From positions 620,001 through 684,000 of the forward strand of contig NZ_CP136964.1 in the NCBI RefSeq assembly GCF_002871345.2: a stretch of 64,000 bases of DNA. Direction: 5' to 3'. The DNA is from Nosocomiicoccus massiliensis. Lineage in GTDB: Bacteria > Bacillota > Bacilli > Staphylococcales > Salinicoccaceae. The notes under the pieces were generated by a model. The model saw only the letters and a list, made by a program, of their open reading frames with translations. It made no database searches and was not told the origin of the DNA. Shown here in pieces: positions 43,321-53,373 of this stretch (position 1 is its first letter; every line of letters begins with the position of its first letter). A program made the translations under genes and the position numbers.

Positions 43321-43402
43321 TATGGGCGGTGATGTATTAAATGCATCACCGCTTATGTTATGTTATATTAGTGAAAGCTAAAATTTAAAGGAGTTTTAAA
43401 AG

Positions 43403-44356
43403 ATGAAAAAACTACTCACAACAACAACGTTATCTGCAGCACTCATTTTATCTGCATGTGCAAATGATGACAATAACGCATCAAAAAGCGATAACAAAGA
43501 AACAAAATTTGGTGAAACACTCGTAAAGAGTGACGCCGGAAACGTGACAGTGGACGACGTTTTAAATTCATTCGGTATGGAAGAAGTCGCATCACAAACG
43601 TTTGAACTCGCATTAAACAAAATAATCGAAGATAAATATAAAGATGAAGTTGATATCGATAAAATTAAAGCAGATGTCGACAAAGAGATTGAAGGTTATG
43701 GTGGCGAAGATCAGTTCAAACAACTACTCGCTCAAAGCCAACCCGGTTTAACGGTTGAAGGTTATAAGCAAAATAAAATCGCAAACATTCTACACAACAA
43801 ATTCTTTAGTGAAAAGCTAGAAATTTCTGATGAAGATGCGATTAACGGTGCATATGACGCACAACATATTTTAATTAAAGTCGATGAAGAAGCTGAAGAC
43901 GGTAAAACGGACGAAGAAGCTAAAAAAGAAGCAGAAGACCTTCTAAAAAAAGTTAACGATGGTGAAGACTTCAGTAAGCTTGCGAAAGAACATTCTGACG
44001 ACACTGGTAGTGCGGAGAACGACGGTAAATTAGGTATCGTTACAAAAGGTCAAATGGTTCCTGAGTTTGAGGAAGCACTATTCAAATTAAAACCAGGCGA
44101 AGTATCTGACGTTGTAAAAACACAGTTCGGTTACCATATCATTAAGCGTCTCGACAAAAAAGCAGAAGATATGTCAGAATCTGAAATTGCAGATGCAAAA
44201 TCTAAATTGATTAACGAAAAAATCCAAGAAAATCCAAACAAAATTATGGACTTCTACAAAGAATTACTCGATGAGTACAACGTAAAATTTGAAAACAAAG
44301 ATATTAAAGAACAAGTCGATAAAATGATGTCACCGATTGACATTCAAGAAAAATAA
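43403..44356 (+). CDS. prsA: Foldase lipoprotein PrsA
   Basis: 317 residues. Lipoprotein signal with lipobox LSAC (Cys19), N-terminal foldase arm, and a parvulin-type PpiC domain (about residues 150-240: AQHILIKVDEEAED, then GKLGIVTKGQMVPEFEEALFKLKPGEVSDVVKTQFGYHII). Peptidyl-prolyl isomerase that helps exported proteins fold outside the membrane. AAAGGAG before ATG 43403; ends in a strong terminator shared with convergent yhaM. Confidence 0.95.
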   Translation: MKKLLTTTTLSAALILSACANDDNNASKSDNKETKFGETLVKSDAGNVTVDDVLNSFGMEEVASQTFELALNKIIEDKYKDEVDIDKIKADVDKEIEGYGGEDQFKQLLAQSQPGLTVEGYKQNKIANILHNKFFSEKLEISDEDAINGAYDAQHILIKVDEEAEDGKTDEEAKKEAEDLLKKVNDGEDFSKLAKEHSDDTGSAENDGKLGIVTKGQMVPEFEEALFKLKPGEVSDVVKTQFGYHIIKRLDKKAEDMSESEIADAKSKLINEKIQENPNKIMDFYKELLDEYNVKFENKDIKEQVDKMMSPIDIQEK

Positions 44357-44397
44357 CAAAAACAGGCTCTATTTTTAAAAATAGAGCCTGTTTTTTA
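44357..44397. terminator. Bidirectional terminator prsA/yhaM
   Basis: AACAGGCTCTATTTTT/AAAAATAGAGCCTGTT palindrome with T-runs on both strands. Confidence 0.92.
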
Positions 44398-44407
44398 AAC
44401 CAATATT

Positions 44408-45346
44408 TTACTCATCAACACTTCTGTATAGCATTCTACCTTCTAACGGGAAAACGCGCTGTGTAAATGTGCCCGGTTCTACAGATTGAATGTGCTTGTC
44501 CATCATTAAAATTCTCGCATCGATATTGTCAATCATATGCAGAATTTCTGCTTCTTTAATCATCGGTGTTTTTGGAGAACCGTACTCTAATTTACCGTGA
44601 TGTGCGAGTATTAAATGTTTTAGTAACAATATATCTTCGCCTTCAATGTTCAGTTCGTCTGCAATTTTTGTAATCTCTTCTGTCGCAATAACGATATGTC
44701 CAATTAAATTTCCTTCAACTGTATATGTCGTATTTACCGCACCAGATAATTCTTTGACTTTACCGATATCATGTAAAATGATTCCAGCATATAACAGATT
44801 TCTATCGAGCGTTTCGTAGATGTCACATAACGACTCCCCAACTCTTAACATCGTATAAACGTGATATGCTAAGCCAGATACGAAGTCGTGATGGTTTGTC
44901 ATCGCTGCTGGAAACGTTGAGAATTCTTTACGATATTTCGTGAGTAATCCACGTGTAATGCGCTGAAGATTCGCGCTCGTAATTTTTAATGCGTAATCCA
45001 TAATTTTGTCGAACAGATCATCACCGTCGATCGGTGCTTCTTTTAAAAAGTTATGGATTGAAACGTTATCGTTTTCGTTTGCCGTACGAATTTCTAAAAT
45101 TTTCATTTGATTATTCCCACGGTAGTTAATAACTTCTCCTCTAACTTTTACCATATCTGCTTCTTTTAACTCTTTAATTTGTTCAGGTGTAACAGTCCAT
45201 AATTTTGAATCGAGCTCACCTGTTTTGTCTGCTAGAATCAGTGTCATATATGGCTTACCCTGTTGCGTGACACCATCTTGTGCGCGTTTTACTAAGTAAA
45301 ACGATTCAACACTATCTCCAGGTTGTAAAGCAGAAATTTTACTCAT
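44408..45346 (-). CDS. yhaM: 3'-5' exoribonuclease YhaM
   Basis: 312 residues. N-terminal OB-fold (about 10-110; GKPYMTLILADKTGELDSKLW) and a C-terminal HD domain with HHDFVSGLAYH and ILHDIGKV metal ligands. Trims RNA 3' ends and also acts on DNA. The end of the yhaO-yhaN-yhaM operon, 6 bp after yhaN. Confidence 0.93.
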   Translation of the reverse strand: MSKISALQPGDSVESFYLVKRAQDGVTQQGKPYMTLILADKTGELDSKLWTVTPEQIKELKEADMVKVRGEVINYRGNNQMKILEIRTANENDNVSIHNFLKEAPIDGDDLFDKIMDYALKITSANLQRITRGLLTKYRKEFSTFPAAMTNHHDFVSGLAYHVYTMLRVGESLCDIYETLDRNLLYAGIILHDIGKVKELSGAVNTTYTVEGNLIGHIVIATEEITKIADELNIEGEDILLLKHLILAHHGKLEYGSPKTPMIKEAEILHMIDNIDARILMMDKHIQSVEPGTFTQRVFPLEGRMLYRSVDE

Positions 45347-45352
45347 CGGTTG

Positions 45353-48298
45353 TTACCTCCTATTTTTACTATCTTGTAAAACGATTGTATTTGTCGATGG
45401 AATGCTCTTTTCTAAATTACATGTAAAGAATAACACTTGATGTTCTTCTGATTGCTTTTTAAAGTAATCTAAAATTGTTCTTGTACGTGTCTGGTCAAAG
45501 TGTACAAATGCATCATCGATAATAATCGGTAAATTATAATAGTTTTTAAGTGCTTTTATTAAGCTAATGCGTAACGCGATATATAATAGTTCTTTTGTCG
45601 ACTGTGAGATTTCAGAAGGATCAAAAATTTGACCGTTACTATGCTTCACTTTAATGATGTTGTCTTCATACATCACATCGATATAGCGTTCTTTTGTAAT
45701 ATATTCAAAGATTTTTCTCGCTTCTTCAACGACGATTGGAAGACGCTTGTCTTTGATCGCTTTAATGTGTGCTTCGATTAACGTCTTAATATACATCAGT
45801 GACATATAATCGACAGCGCTCGTTTCTATACTATTCTTTTCAAGTTCGTATTGATGACGGAGTACTGAAAGTTGTCCGTTTTTTTCAAGATGTTTAATGT
45901 CTTGTTCGATTTTTGCAAGCATAGTTGTCTCTTCGTCGATGTCATTTTCATAGTTTTCGATCATCGTATTAAGCGCTGTTTCTTCGTCTCTTAAATCAGC
46001 TGTGTTGAATTCAGATAATTGCTGTCTTCTTTCTAAATCGAAGTTTTCTTCTGTTAACTTGTTATTGAGCTCTTTGAATCGTGCTTCATTCTCTTTAAAT
46101 TCTGTAAACATTCGGCCGTAGTAATAATATTCGTCCTCATCATCTGCTCCGACATAATTAAAGAGTTCCTTCATTTCTTTTTCTGCAACGTAATTACGAT
46201 TATCAATGACGTCGATTTCGTTTTCAAATAAGTTAATTTGCTCTCTTAAGTTATGATATGTCGATTTATCTTTTAATAGCTTTTCGAGCAGCTTATTCGT
46301 TTCAAAGAAAATTGAATTAATGTGGAAATCGATACCGTATTTTGAAACTTCTTCTCTAACTGAATTACTAAATTGCGTAATATTACTATCAATTGCTTCG
46401 ATGCGTGTATTCAGCTCATCGATGTTACGTCTCATTTGTTTGATATTACGAATCGTATATATCGTATCGACGATTTGAGCATTTTCTAATTCATCGCTAA
46501 CGTATAATTTCTCTTTAACACGAGCAAGATCTCGTTTTAACTGGTCATTTGTACTATCTAAAATCGAACGTTTTTCTTCTAAACTTTCTAGTTTAATTTC
46601 ATCTGATAACTTTTTATTCATATGACGATCGACTTCGTTCATCATCTCACGTGCATCATAATAATCGAAGTTTAAATCGTGCGCTTCTTTTTTCTCTTTA
46701 ATTTGTTGTTTAAGCTTTTCAAGGTCTTGTTCGTATTCATCTTTTAAATGATCGTCTTCTTCTTCAGTTTTATTGAGTTTTAATAAGAGTAATGATAATA
46801 ACCCAACGACGATAAATATAATACCGTATATATTTTGGTTACTTATAAAGATAAACGACAGACCAATTAGCATGAGTATGACACTCATCGAGATAATAAC
46901 TGTGCCTTGAGTTTTATTACGTGCTTCTCGCTTTTTCTCTTCTTCAAAGTACTTATCTTCAATTAAATGATAGACGCGTTCTTTTTCTTTAAGCTCATGT
47001 TCTAAGTCTTGAACTTCAAGTTTTGCACGTATTCTTTGATTTGAAATTTGAGTGTCAGAGAAACTTTCTAGTTTTTTATCCGTCTCTTTAATTTCATCTT
47101 TTAACTGGGCGATTGAATTATTATAAAATTCGCTTTCCATTTCGATTTCATCGTGACGGGAGAGTAAACTTTGAACATTTTCTCTCACGATGTTTGAATC
47201 ATCTACATCTAAATGCTCTTCTTGCCAACCGATATCGTTCATCGAGCGGTGAATTTTTTCTTCGATTGTTGCGACTTCACTTTGTAAACGTTCGAGTTCA
47301 AGCAGTTCATGTTTAATATTTGGCTCTTCTTTACTCAGTCTTTCTAAATAATTAAGTGTGTCTTCTTCTGGTAACACGACTCTATTCTCTTCTCGGATGA
47401 GTGCTTCGAGCTTTTCTTGACGGAGTAATTTATCTTTTTGACCCGTCGTTAAATGGTTTTTAAGCGCTTCATAACGCTCAATCCCTTTTTCTGGGAACAA
47501 GGCTGGTTCGACATCGATTTTATTTGCTAAACTTTGCCACTCTTTAATTTCAGGATGATACATAATTTCTTTCATCTTATTTTTGAGTTGCTGTTTAGTA
47601 CTATTTACCGAGTGTCTTTTACGTTCGATACTTTCGATAATTTTATGCTTTTCACTCACGAGTGATTCATATGTCTCTTCATACGATTCAAGCTCTGCGA
47701 TTTTTTCAGTCATATTGCTTATCGAATCAATTTTTACGTTAATATCTGGTTTTGTACCGTTACGTTTATATAGCTCGTCAAGCTTAGTGTTAATTGCGTT
47801 AAGCATGTCTTCATATTTATTAGAACCGAGTGCACCTGCACGCAGTAAATAATCTTGAAGGTCTTTTTCGGTTAAGTTTTTGTTAATATCTTGTAGACCG
47901 AGAACATCAAACGAGAATATCGAACGATACATTTCTTTATCGATATAATTTAATTTTCTTTTTAGCCAATTTTCGCTTCGTTCTGTACCGTCAGCCATCG
48001 TAATACGTACGTCTCCAGCTGACTTATTACCTTTAATACGTTCAATAGTTACCGGTCCAACTTCATCGACAAACTGAACGATTAGTCGCCCACCATAGGC
48101 GTTACCAAGTCTCGGTTCACGTCTTGGTTCGCCTTCGTTTCGGCGCGGGAACCCAAATAAAATCGAGTGAATAAACGACATCATCGTCGATTTACCCGCT
48201 TCGTTTTCCCCAAACACTTGGACGAAATCATGTTCAATTTTAAAACTTTTATCGATGATTTTACCGTAACCGTATATATCTAATCCTTTAATTTTCAT
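45353..48298 (-). CDS. yhaN: YhaN-type SbcC-like ATPase with central membrane hairpin
   Basis: 981 residues. N-terminal Walker A GENEAGKST with an SMC/Rad50-like fold, long coiled coils, and C-terminal signature SQSTKELLYIALR plus Walker B PIIIDDAFVHFD. Two hydrophobic helices (about residues 462-505) interrupt the coiled coil, as in B. subtilis YhaN, so the ATPase may be membrane-tethered. Works with the YhaO nuclease encoded 4 bp upstream. Confidence 0.9.
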   Translation of the reverse strand: MKIKGLDIYGYGKIIDKSFKIEHDFVQVFGENEAGKSTMMSFIHSILFGFPRRNEGEPRREPRLGNAYGGRLIVQFVDEVGPVTIERIKGNKSAGDVRITMADGTERSENWLKRKLNYIDKEMYRSIFSFDVLGLQDINKNLTEKDLQDYLLRAGALGSNKYEDMLNAINTKLDELYKRNGTKPDINVKIDSISNMTEKIAELESYEETYESLVSEKHKIIESIERKRHSVNSTKQQLKNKMKEIMYHPEIKEWQSLANKIDVEPALFPEKGIERYEALKNHLTTGQKDKLLRQEKLEALIREENRVVLPEEDTLNYLERLSKEEPNIKHELLELERLQSEVATIEEKIHRSMNDIGWQEEHLDVDDSNIVRENVQSLLSRHDEIEMESEFYNNSIAQLKDEIKETDKKLESFSDTQISNQRIRAKLEVQDLEHELKEKERVYHLIEDKYFEEEKKREARNKTQGTVIISMSVILMLIGLSFIFISNQNIYGIIFIVVGLLSLLLLKLNKTEEEDDHLKDEYEQDLEKLKQQIKEKKEAHDLNFDYYDAREMMNEVDRHMNKKLSDEIKLESLEEKRSILDSTNDQLKRDLARVKEKLYVSDELENAQIVDTIYTIRNIKQMRRNIDELNTRIEAIDSNITQFSNSVREEVSKYGIDFHINSIFFETNKLLEKLLKDKSTYHNLREQINLFENEIDVIDNRNYVAEKEMKELFNYVGADDEDEYYYYGRMFTEFKENEARFKELNNKLTEENFDLERRQQLSEFNTADLRDEETALNTMIENYENDIDEETTMLAKIEQDIKHLEKNGQLSVLRHQYELEKNSIETSAVDYMSLMYIKTLIEAHIKAIKDKRLPIVVEEARKIFEYITKERYIDVMYEDNIIKVKHSNGQIFDPSEISQSTKELLYIALRISLIKALKNYYNLPIIIDDAFVHFDQTRTRTILDYFKKQSEEHQVLFFTCNLEKSIPSTNTIVLQDSKNRR

Positions 48299-48302
48299 AT
48301 TG

Positions 48303-49487
48303 TTACTTCCTCATGAGTAGTTTTAAACGTGCTTCACCAAGTTCTAGTAGCTTTTCTTTGTCGATATCTTCCATTGGTGGTAAAAATTTATTGACTTTCG
48401 GGTCCATATATAACGTGTTTAACGCTGTTTTATATAGATCATCGTCATCTTTAAATGAATTTTTTATATCCGTGAGTAGTGCGTTTTGATCGGCATTTTC
48501 TTGTTCGATATATAGTCGGTCAATCCACACAAAGTCTTCGACATCTCGTTCATCTTCTTGTAATAGAGATAGTATTTCGTAATAGTCGTTACCACTAATG
48601 TCTTCTTCTCCGTCATAATAGACCGTCAATTCGATTACACGACTACCTTCTTTACGGAGTTTGTTTTTATATTCCGTGACTGCACGATATAACTCATCAC
48701 GGTAAATATTATTGACTTCAAGATCATAGCGTTCAAACTGAATATCTTCAACACTGACAAATGTACTATATAAATGAACGTGGTCTCCGGATACGATATA
48801 AAATCCTTTTTCTCCTGTTTCATTCATATGACGCCCTTGAATGTTACCTGCATAATTTATAAGCGGCATATCTGATAGTTCTTGACGCTGATGTATATGC
48901 CCAAGTGCCCAGTAATGATAGAGTTTCGAACGTAAGTCTTCTAAAGTAAATTCTGTATATCGTTTACTCTTCGTATTCGACTTAGAATACGTTCCGTGTA
49001 ATATACCGATATGAATACCGTCGTTTCGATTATTTACTGGATAATGATCAATTTTATTTTCGTATGTTTCATCGTGTAAATAACTAAATCCGTGTAAAAA
49101 GATTTTCTCGTTATCTTTACTCATCAATTGATATGTTTCGATGTTTTCTTTAAATACATGAACCGTACTTGGCCAACTCGTCTTAACGTTATGATCAAGT
49201 GGGTCATGGTTACCGTGAATCATATACGTAAAGATTCCGTTATCTTCTAAACGTTGAAATTGTTCTTTTAAAAATATTTCTGATTTTAATGTTCTGTTTT
49301 TTTGGTCAAATACATCTCCAGCAATAATGATAAAATCGACTTTCTCTTTAATTGCATAGTCGATCATACGTTTCGTTGCGTTGTATGTACTTTCCATTAA
49401 ACGATCAACAATGTGTGGCGGCAATTCACTTCTCGACTTAAAGGGGCTATCGAGATGTAAATCAGCGGCGTGGATAAATTTAACCAT
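48303..49487 (-). CDS. yhaO: YhaO, SbcD/Mre11-like phosphoesterase
   Basis: 394 residues. Calcineurin-type metal motifs in order: HAADLHLDSPF, IAGDVFDQ, IHGNHDPLD, and GHIHQRQ. Nuclease partner of the YhaN ATPase in DNA or RNA end handling. First gene of the operon; a TGGTATAAT extended -10 (about 49513-49521) follows directly on the upstream gene's terminator. Confidence 0.92.
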   Translation of the reverse strand: MVKFIHAADLHLDSPFKSRSELPPHIVDRLMESTYNATKRMIDYAIKEKVDFIIIAGDVFDQKNRTLKSEIFLKEQFQRLEDNGIFTYMIHGNHDPLDHNVKTSWPSTVHVFKENIETYQLMSKDNEKIFLHGFSYLHDETYENKIDHYPVNNRNDGIHIGILHGTYSKSNTKSKRYTEFTLEDLRSKLYHYWALGHIHQRQELSDMPLINYAGNIQGRHMNETGEKGFYIVSGDHVHLYSTFVSVEDIQFERYDLEVNNIYRDELYRAVTEYKNKLRKEGSRVIELTVYYDGEEDISGNDYYEILSLLQEDERDVEDFVWIDRLYIEQENADQNALLTDIKNSFKDDDDLYKTALNTLYMDPKVNKFLPPMEDIDKEKLLELGEARLKLLMRK

Positions 49488-49523
49488 CGTTCACCTCACC
49501 TTTCTTTTCATACATTATACCAA

Positions 49524-49562
49524 AAAACGACAAAAGAGGCATGGGGTCTAACCCTTGCCTCT
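49524..49562 (-). terminator. Terminator of yheA
   Basis: AGAGGCAaGGGTTAGACCCcaTGCCTCT hairpin on the minus strand with TTTTGTCGTTTTTT downstream; the tail runs into the yhaO promoter. Confidence 0.8.
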
Positions 49563-49608
49563 TGAGAGATTATATTCGTTTAAAAACCTATAATCAATCT
49601 ACTATAAT

Positions 49609-49956
49609 TTACTCATTCACTTTGTATAGTTCTTCGATTGGTTTCATAATGACGCGGTTTAAGTCTTGGATTAACATACTTAATTTTTGCTCCGCTTCCA
49701 TTAATTGTTTAATGTTTTCATCTTCTTCTACTGATTGTGCTGTTTGCTGTGCACGCTCAATATCAGAATCTAACATTTCTTCCCCTTGCATTTGTTTTAA
49801 TTGAAGTTCCATTTGAACTTCTCTAAATTCATCGAATAATTTTTTTGAATCTTCATTTTCATTTACCGCTTTATAAAAAGATTCTAATGCTTTAAATTCT
49901 TCAGATTGTCTCAATGCACTTTCAAGCGCATTTGCTTGATCATATACATTTACCAT
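49609..49956 (-). CDS. yheA: YlbF/YmcA (YheA) family protein
   Basis: 115 residues, all-helical, acidic. The family pattern FKALESFYKAVNENEDSKKLFDEFREVQMELQ is evident. Relatives YlbF/YmcA/YaaT tune RNase Y and competence/biofilm in Bacillus; the YheA branch is less understood. Follows yheB by 74 bp, the same order as in Bacillus. Confidence 0.88.
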   Translation of the reverse strand: MVNVYDQANALESALRQSEEFKALESFYKAVNENEDSKKLFDEFREVQMELQLKQMQGEEMLDSDIERAQQTAQSVEEDENIKQLMEAEQKLSMLIQDLNRVIMKPIEELYKVNE

Positions 49957-50030
49957 GGAATTCTCCTCTGTATTTAAAATTTCATATTGATTATAATATC
50001 ATACGTCTAATATAAAATAAAATGATACGG

Positions 50031-51161
50031 TTACACTATTAACGGAACGAGAATACCTTGTAAAAATCCAACGATTCCTCCAAGTACATATCCGAGTAAC
50101 ATAATCATTTGGAGTTCTTTTCTCGCAACTTCAAACACTAAAAATTCGAGTGTTTTTATGTCAAAACTATCGATTTGACGTTTAATCACTTCAGCTAATT
50201 TTAAATGTTTTACGATACTTGGAATGTACTTTCCAAGATAATGCGTGATGTTGTCTCTTAAACGTAGTTTTCCTGAAGATTTAAACGTTTGAAACATCGT
50301 CTCATTTAACTGAGCGATTGGTCTATCGAGTAATTCTTCTAAATTCATTTTGCGTTTAAAAATTTCCGCTGCACTATGTGTCGCTTTTTCTTGATCAATT
50401 TTAGAGATATATTCGCTCGGAGATTTTTTTATAAATTTATCATACTCTCTTACGATGAATTCTCGTTCAATCGATTTCATGTCTTCATGACTTAATAGCT
50501 TCACTAACTCCCCTTGTACACGAGTTGCAAGGGAGTCTTTCGGTACGACATATTTTAACGCACGCTCGAGTTTACCTCTATTTTCGATAAAATCATCAAT
50601 CATCGTATATATATCTTCGTAACCTTTATCGGATGTTAAATAAGTAATGATTTTTTCGTTAATCACAAGATGTAAATTATTGACTTCTTTGTCAATCGTC
50701 TCTTTTGCGTCATGCGGAATCAACGATTCAATTGACCTGTTCATAAGTTCGTCACTCGACGTTTTTATCTTCGAATCAATTTCTTGATATAAAAATGATA
50801 ATATTTTCTCTTTTAAATTTGGAGATATTTTATTTAACACGTCACCGATTGACACGTTTTCTTCTTCAATCGTTTGAATTTGGCGATCGATGAATAAATC
50901 CATAAACTTTTGTGATTCTTTACTTTGTAGTTTTTCTACAAAAACTTCCGGTGTTAATAAATAGCCTGTAATTATATTTCCAAGCTTTTTAGATGCCTCA
51001 TCTCTACGCATCGGAACAACACCAGGCGTAAGTGGGATGCGTTTCCCAAATATATGTTTTGCTTCATACGGATGAAATAACATTTTAATCGCTATCGTGT
51101 TCGTTATTCCACCGATTAACGCACCGACAATTGTCGTTATTATAATCGTCGTCACAGACAT
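50031..51161 (-). CDS. yheB: DUF445 membrane protein YheB
   Basis: 376 residues with one hydrophobic helix at each end (residues 5-25 and 350-374) and a long helical middle. N-terminal GGITNTIAIKMLFHPYEAKHIFGKRIPLTPGVVPMRRDE is the DUF445 signature. Function unknown. Its AAGGAGG ribosome site begins right after the T-run of the preceding regulator's terminator, so expression needs a promoter inside the upstream gene or readthrough. Confidence 0.88.
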   Translation of the reverse strand: MSVTTIIITTIVGALIGGITNTIAIKMLFHPYEAKHIFGKRIPLTPGVVPMRRDEASKKLGNIITGYLLTPEVFVEKLQSKESQKFMDLFIDRQIQTIEEENVSIGDVLNKISPNLKEKILSFLYQEIDSKIKTSSDELMNRSIESLIPHDAKETIDKEVNNLHLVINEKIITYLTSDKGYEDIYTMIDDFIENRGKLERALKYVVPKDSLATRVQGELVKLLSHEDMKSIEREFIVREYDKFIKKSPSEYISKIDQEKATHSAAEIFKRKMNLEELLDRPIAQLNETMFQTFKSSGKLRLRDNITHYLGKYIPSIVKHLKLAEVIKRQIDSFDIKTLEFLVFEVARKELQMIMLLGYVLGGIVGFLQGILVPLIV

Positions 51162-51175
51162 TCTTATACCTCCTT

Positions 51176-51204
51176 AAAAAAAGAACACCTAAGTGTAGGT
51201 GTTC
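51176..51204 (-). terminator. Terminator between the XRE gene and yheB
   Basis: GAACACCTA/TAGGTGTTC, 4-nt loop, then seven T on the minus strand, immediately followed by the yheB ribosome site. Confidence 0.9.
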
Positions 51205-51210
51205 GACATA

Positions 51211-51657
51211 TTATTCTGAAGTTTTTTGTTTGAAGAATGTCACTGCTTGACGCTCTAGGTAAGACGCGTGTTCTGCCTGATTGTCAGCATTTACGACGCG
51301 GTAGAGATCGTTCATTTTGTTTTTCTCTAATCTCCATCCGTCTTTTTCTTCTAATTTCTCCCAATATAACATTTCTTTGTTATATTGTGGATAGTGAGCA
51401 TTACCGCGAGATAATACTTGAGCAAGTTCTAGTGGGTCTCCACCGAAAGTACTTGTTAAAATGTCGCTATCTCTGAATAATGCACAAATTGAAACACATG
51501 TTGTCCAGTTTGGAACTATTCTTTCTTTTTCGATTTGTACGAGTGTCTTTTTAGAAAGACCGACTGTTTGACTCATTGAATCTTGAGTATAGCCAGCTTC
51601 TGTTCGTACTATTTTGAACTTCTCCTGAATGACCTTAGTAAAGGCTTTTTTGTCCAT
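51211..51657 (-). CDS. XRE-family transcriptional regulator
   Basis: 148 residues from ATG 51657; the frame also opens at 51678, where no ribosome site is seen. N-terminal helix-turn-helix (YTQDSMSQTVGLSKKTLVQIEKERIVPNWTT), then about 80 residues of a conserved staphylococcal-type C-terminal region with several aromatic residues (LYWEKLEEKDGWRLEKNKMNDLYRV). Target unknown. An upstream AT-rich inverted motif (GTTAAACTATGTGTTAAC, about 51685-51702) could be its own operator. Confidence 0.82.
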   Translation of the reverse strand: MDKKAFTKVIQEKFKIVRTEAGYTQDSMSQTVGLSKKTLVQIEKERIVPNWTTCVSICALFRDSDILTSTFGGDPLELAQVLSRGNAHYPQYNKEMLYWEKLEEKDGWRLEKNKMNDLYRVVNADNQAEHASYLERQAVTFFKQKTSE

Positions 51658-51774
51658 AACTAAAATTCTTCCCTTCATTTATACGTTAAACTATGTGTTA
51701 ACGTGTGTTTTCCTCATTCGACTCGAGGATATTAACATCCCATTTAGCAGTCGCACCTTTTAGTTGAACAAAGT

Positions 51775-51903
51775 TTAAACCGATTTATAAATCTTAAAGT
51801 AAATCTTCGCAACGATGAATGAAACTGGTAGGATAATATTTAAAATGACATACAATATAATACTGTCAACGTTTGATGAGAATTCTATATACATGAATTT
51901 CAT
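51775..51903 (-). pseudogene. Possible remnant of a small membrane protein
   Basis: From ATG 51903 a 42-residue frame with a strong hydrophobic helix (SIILYVILNIILPVSFIVAKIYF). No ribosome site. Reading upstream in frame gives more hydrophobic codons (VLIAFTLHYVLKC) until a TGA; a single inserted base would join them to an ATG near 51963. This may be a decayed two-helix protein beside the IS insertion. The rest of 51679-52028 shows nothing else. Confidence 0.35.
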
Positions 51904-52028
51904 CGTAGAAACACATTTTAGTACATAATGTAGTGTAAATGCAATTAAAACGCATGTTATTCATATAATTTTCTAATGAATTTCAAATTAATACGTCTTT
52001 TTATTTTAGGAAGATTTTATAATCAACC

Positions 52029-53373
52029 TAGCCACTTAAAATAAAAAAAGCCATGTGAATTTCATGTTATATTGAATGTACCACCAACCAATATAAGGAG
52101 AATTCACATGACCCATGTAGATAATAACACAGAATCACGCAAATCTAAACACCTTACATACGGTGAAATGAAGAAAATTGAAGCGTATAAAGCACTTGAT
52201 TTATCCAATCGAAAGATTGCGTCTTTGCTTGGACGTAGTCCACAAACCATCAATAATGCCATCAATACAGCGTCTGTCACGCAGAAAAGCCAACAGAAAC
52301 AGAATGGCAAGACGTATACCTACTATAAAAAGGTCTACTCCGCAGAGCTGCATCATGACATTTATCTGCGAAATCGTGCGAACTGTGGCCGCCGTCCCAA
52401 ATGGGTGGAAACGGAGCGATTCACTGAATGGGCGGATCGAAAAATGCTTGAAGACAAATGGTCTCCAGATACAGTGGTTAATAAAGCCATGGACCTGTTT
52501 GATCCGGCGATCATTCCAAGTACTTCAACCCTCTACAATTGGATCGACAGTGGCATCATGCGCACCAAGAATATCGACTTACTCGAAAAGGTTGGACGGA
52601 AACCGCGGTCTACCAAAGGTCGAGTGCGACGAAATGTAAAAGTTTTGGGTACCTCAATCGAAGAACGGCCAAAATCCGTAGAGAATCGCCAAGAATTTGG
52701 TCATTGGGAAATTGATACCGTCATTGGAAAAATTGATGCCGATGAACCTGTTCTATTGACGCTCGTAGAGCGAAAGACACGCTTTGAGAAAATTTTCAAA
52801 ATTGCGGGTCAGAGAGCTGATGCGGTAGACCAAACTCTGCAGAGCTTTATACAGTCCTTAAAAGGATTGGACAGTCAGATTTTTAAAACAGTCACTTCGG
52901 ATAACGGAAGTGAGTTCGCCAACCTATCCCATCTGTCTGAAGAAACCGATGTGTATTTTTGCCATCCTTTTGCTTCTTTTGAACGTGGAACGAGTGAGAA
53001 TCAACATAAGATTATCCGGCGTTTCTTGCCGAAACATCAGTCTCTTAAAGAAGTAAGCGACCGCCAGGTCCAGCGGATTCAACAATGGATGAACGATTAT
53101 CCAAGAAGAATTCTGGACTATAAAACACCCCACCAGGCTTTTGTGCAAGAGTTGAAGCAATTGGATTTAGAACTGGCTGCTTAATCTTTTGCTTGACCTG
53201 GGGCCCTTATGGGCATGACTTGCCCTGTGTGTTGTTTGAAGTTGAACGCAAACATCCACCACACATCCCGCTTTGCGGATATCTTGCCCATACCCACGTC
53301 AAGCAAAAGACTGTAAGAAAGCGTACAATATAACTTTGTGAAATTTACTGAAATAACTATTTTCAAGTGGCTA
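52029..53373 (+). mobile_element. IS30-family insertion sequence
   Basis: About 1.35 kb with terminal inverted repeats TAGCCACTTaAAATA (52029-) and TAGCCACTTgAAAATA (complement, to 53373). A single transposase gene reads rightward. The possible target duplication is only TA and cannot be separated from the repeat ends. Composition is richer in G+C than the surrounding DNA. Between the transposase stop and the right repeat is a long inverted structure (CTTTTGCTTGAC at 53186-53197 with GTCAAGCAAAAG at 53297-53308). Confidence 0.88.
52108..53184 (+). CDS. IS30-family transposase
   Basis: 358 residues from ATG 52108 with AAGGAG upstream; the longer frame from 52072 would cover the site. N-terminal helix-turn-helix (LTYGEMKKIEAYKALDLSNRKIASLLGRSPQTI) and a DDE integrase core: HWEIDTVIG (D), TSDNGSEF (D) and FERGTSENQHKIIRRFLPK (E). 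Complete, so the element may still be active. Confidence 0.95.
   Translation: MTHVDNNTESRKSKHLTYGEMKKIEAYKALDLSNRKIASLLGRSPQTINNAINTASVTQKSQQKQNGKTYTYYKKVYSAELHHDIYLRNRANCGRRPKWVETERFTEWADRKMLEDKWSPDTVVNKAMDLFDPAIIPSTSTLYNWIDSGIMRTKNIDLLEKVGRKPRSTKGRVRRNVKVLGTSIEERPKSVENRQEFGHWEIDTVIGKIDADEPVLLTLVERKTRFEKIFKIAGQRADAVDQTLQSFIQSLKGLDSQIFKTVTSDNGSEFANLSHLSEETDVYFCHPFASFERGTSENQHKIIRRFLPKHQSLKEVSDRQVQRIQQWMNDYPRRILDYKTPHQAFVQELKQLDLELAA

Noticed and set aside
53181..53366. Minus-strand ORF in the IS 3' segment
   Set aside because: Lies over the inverted structure with no start signals; product of the fold's sequence.
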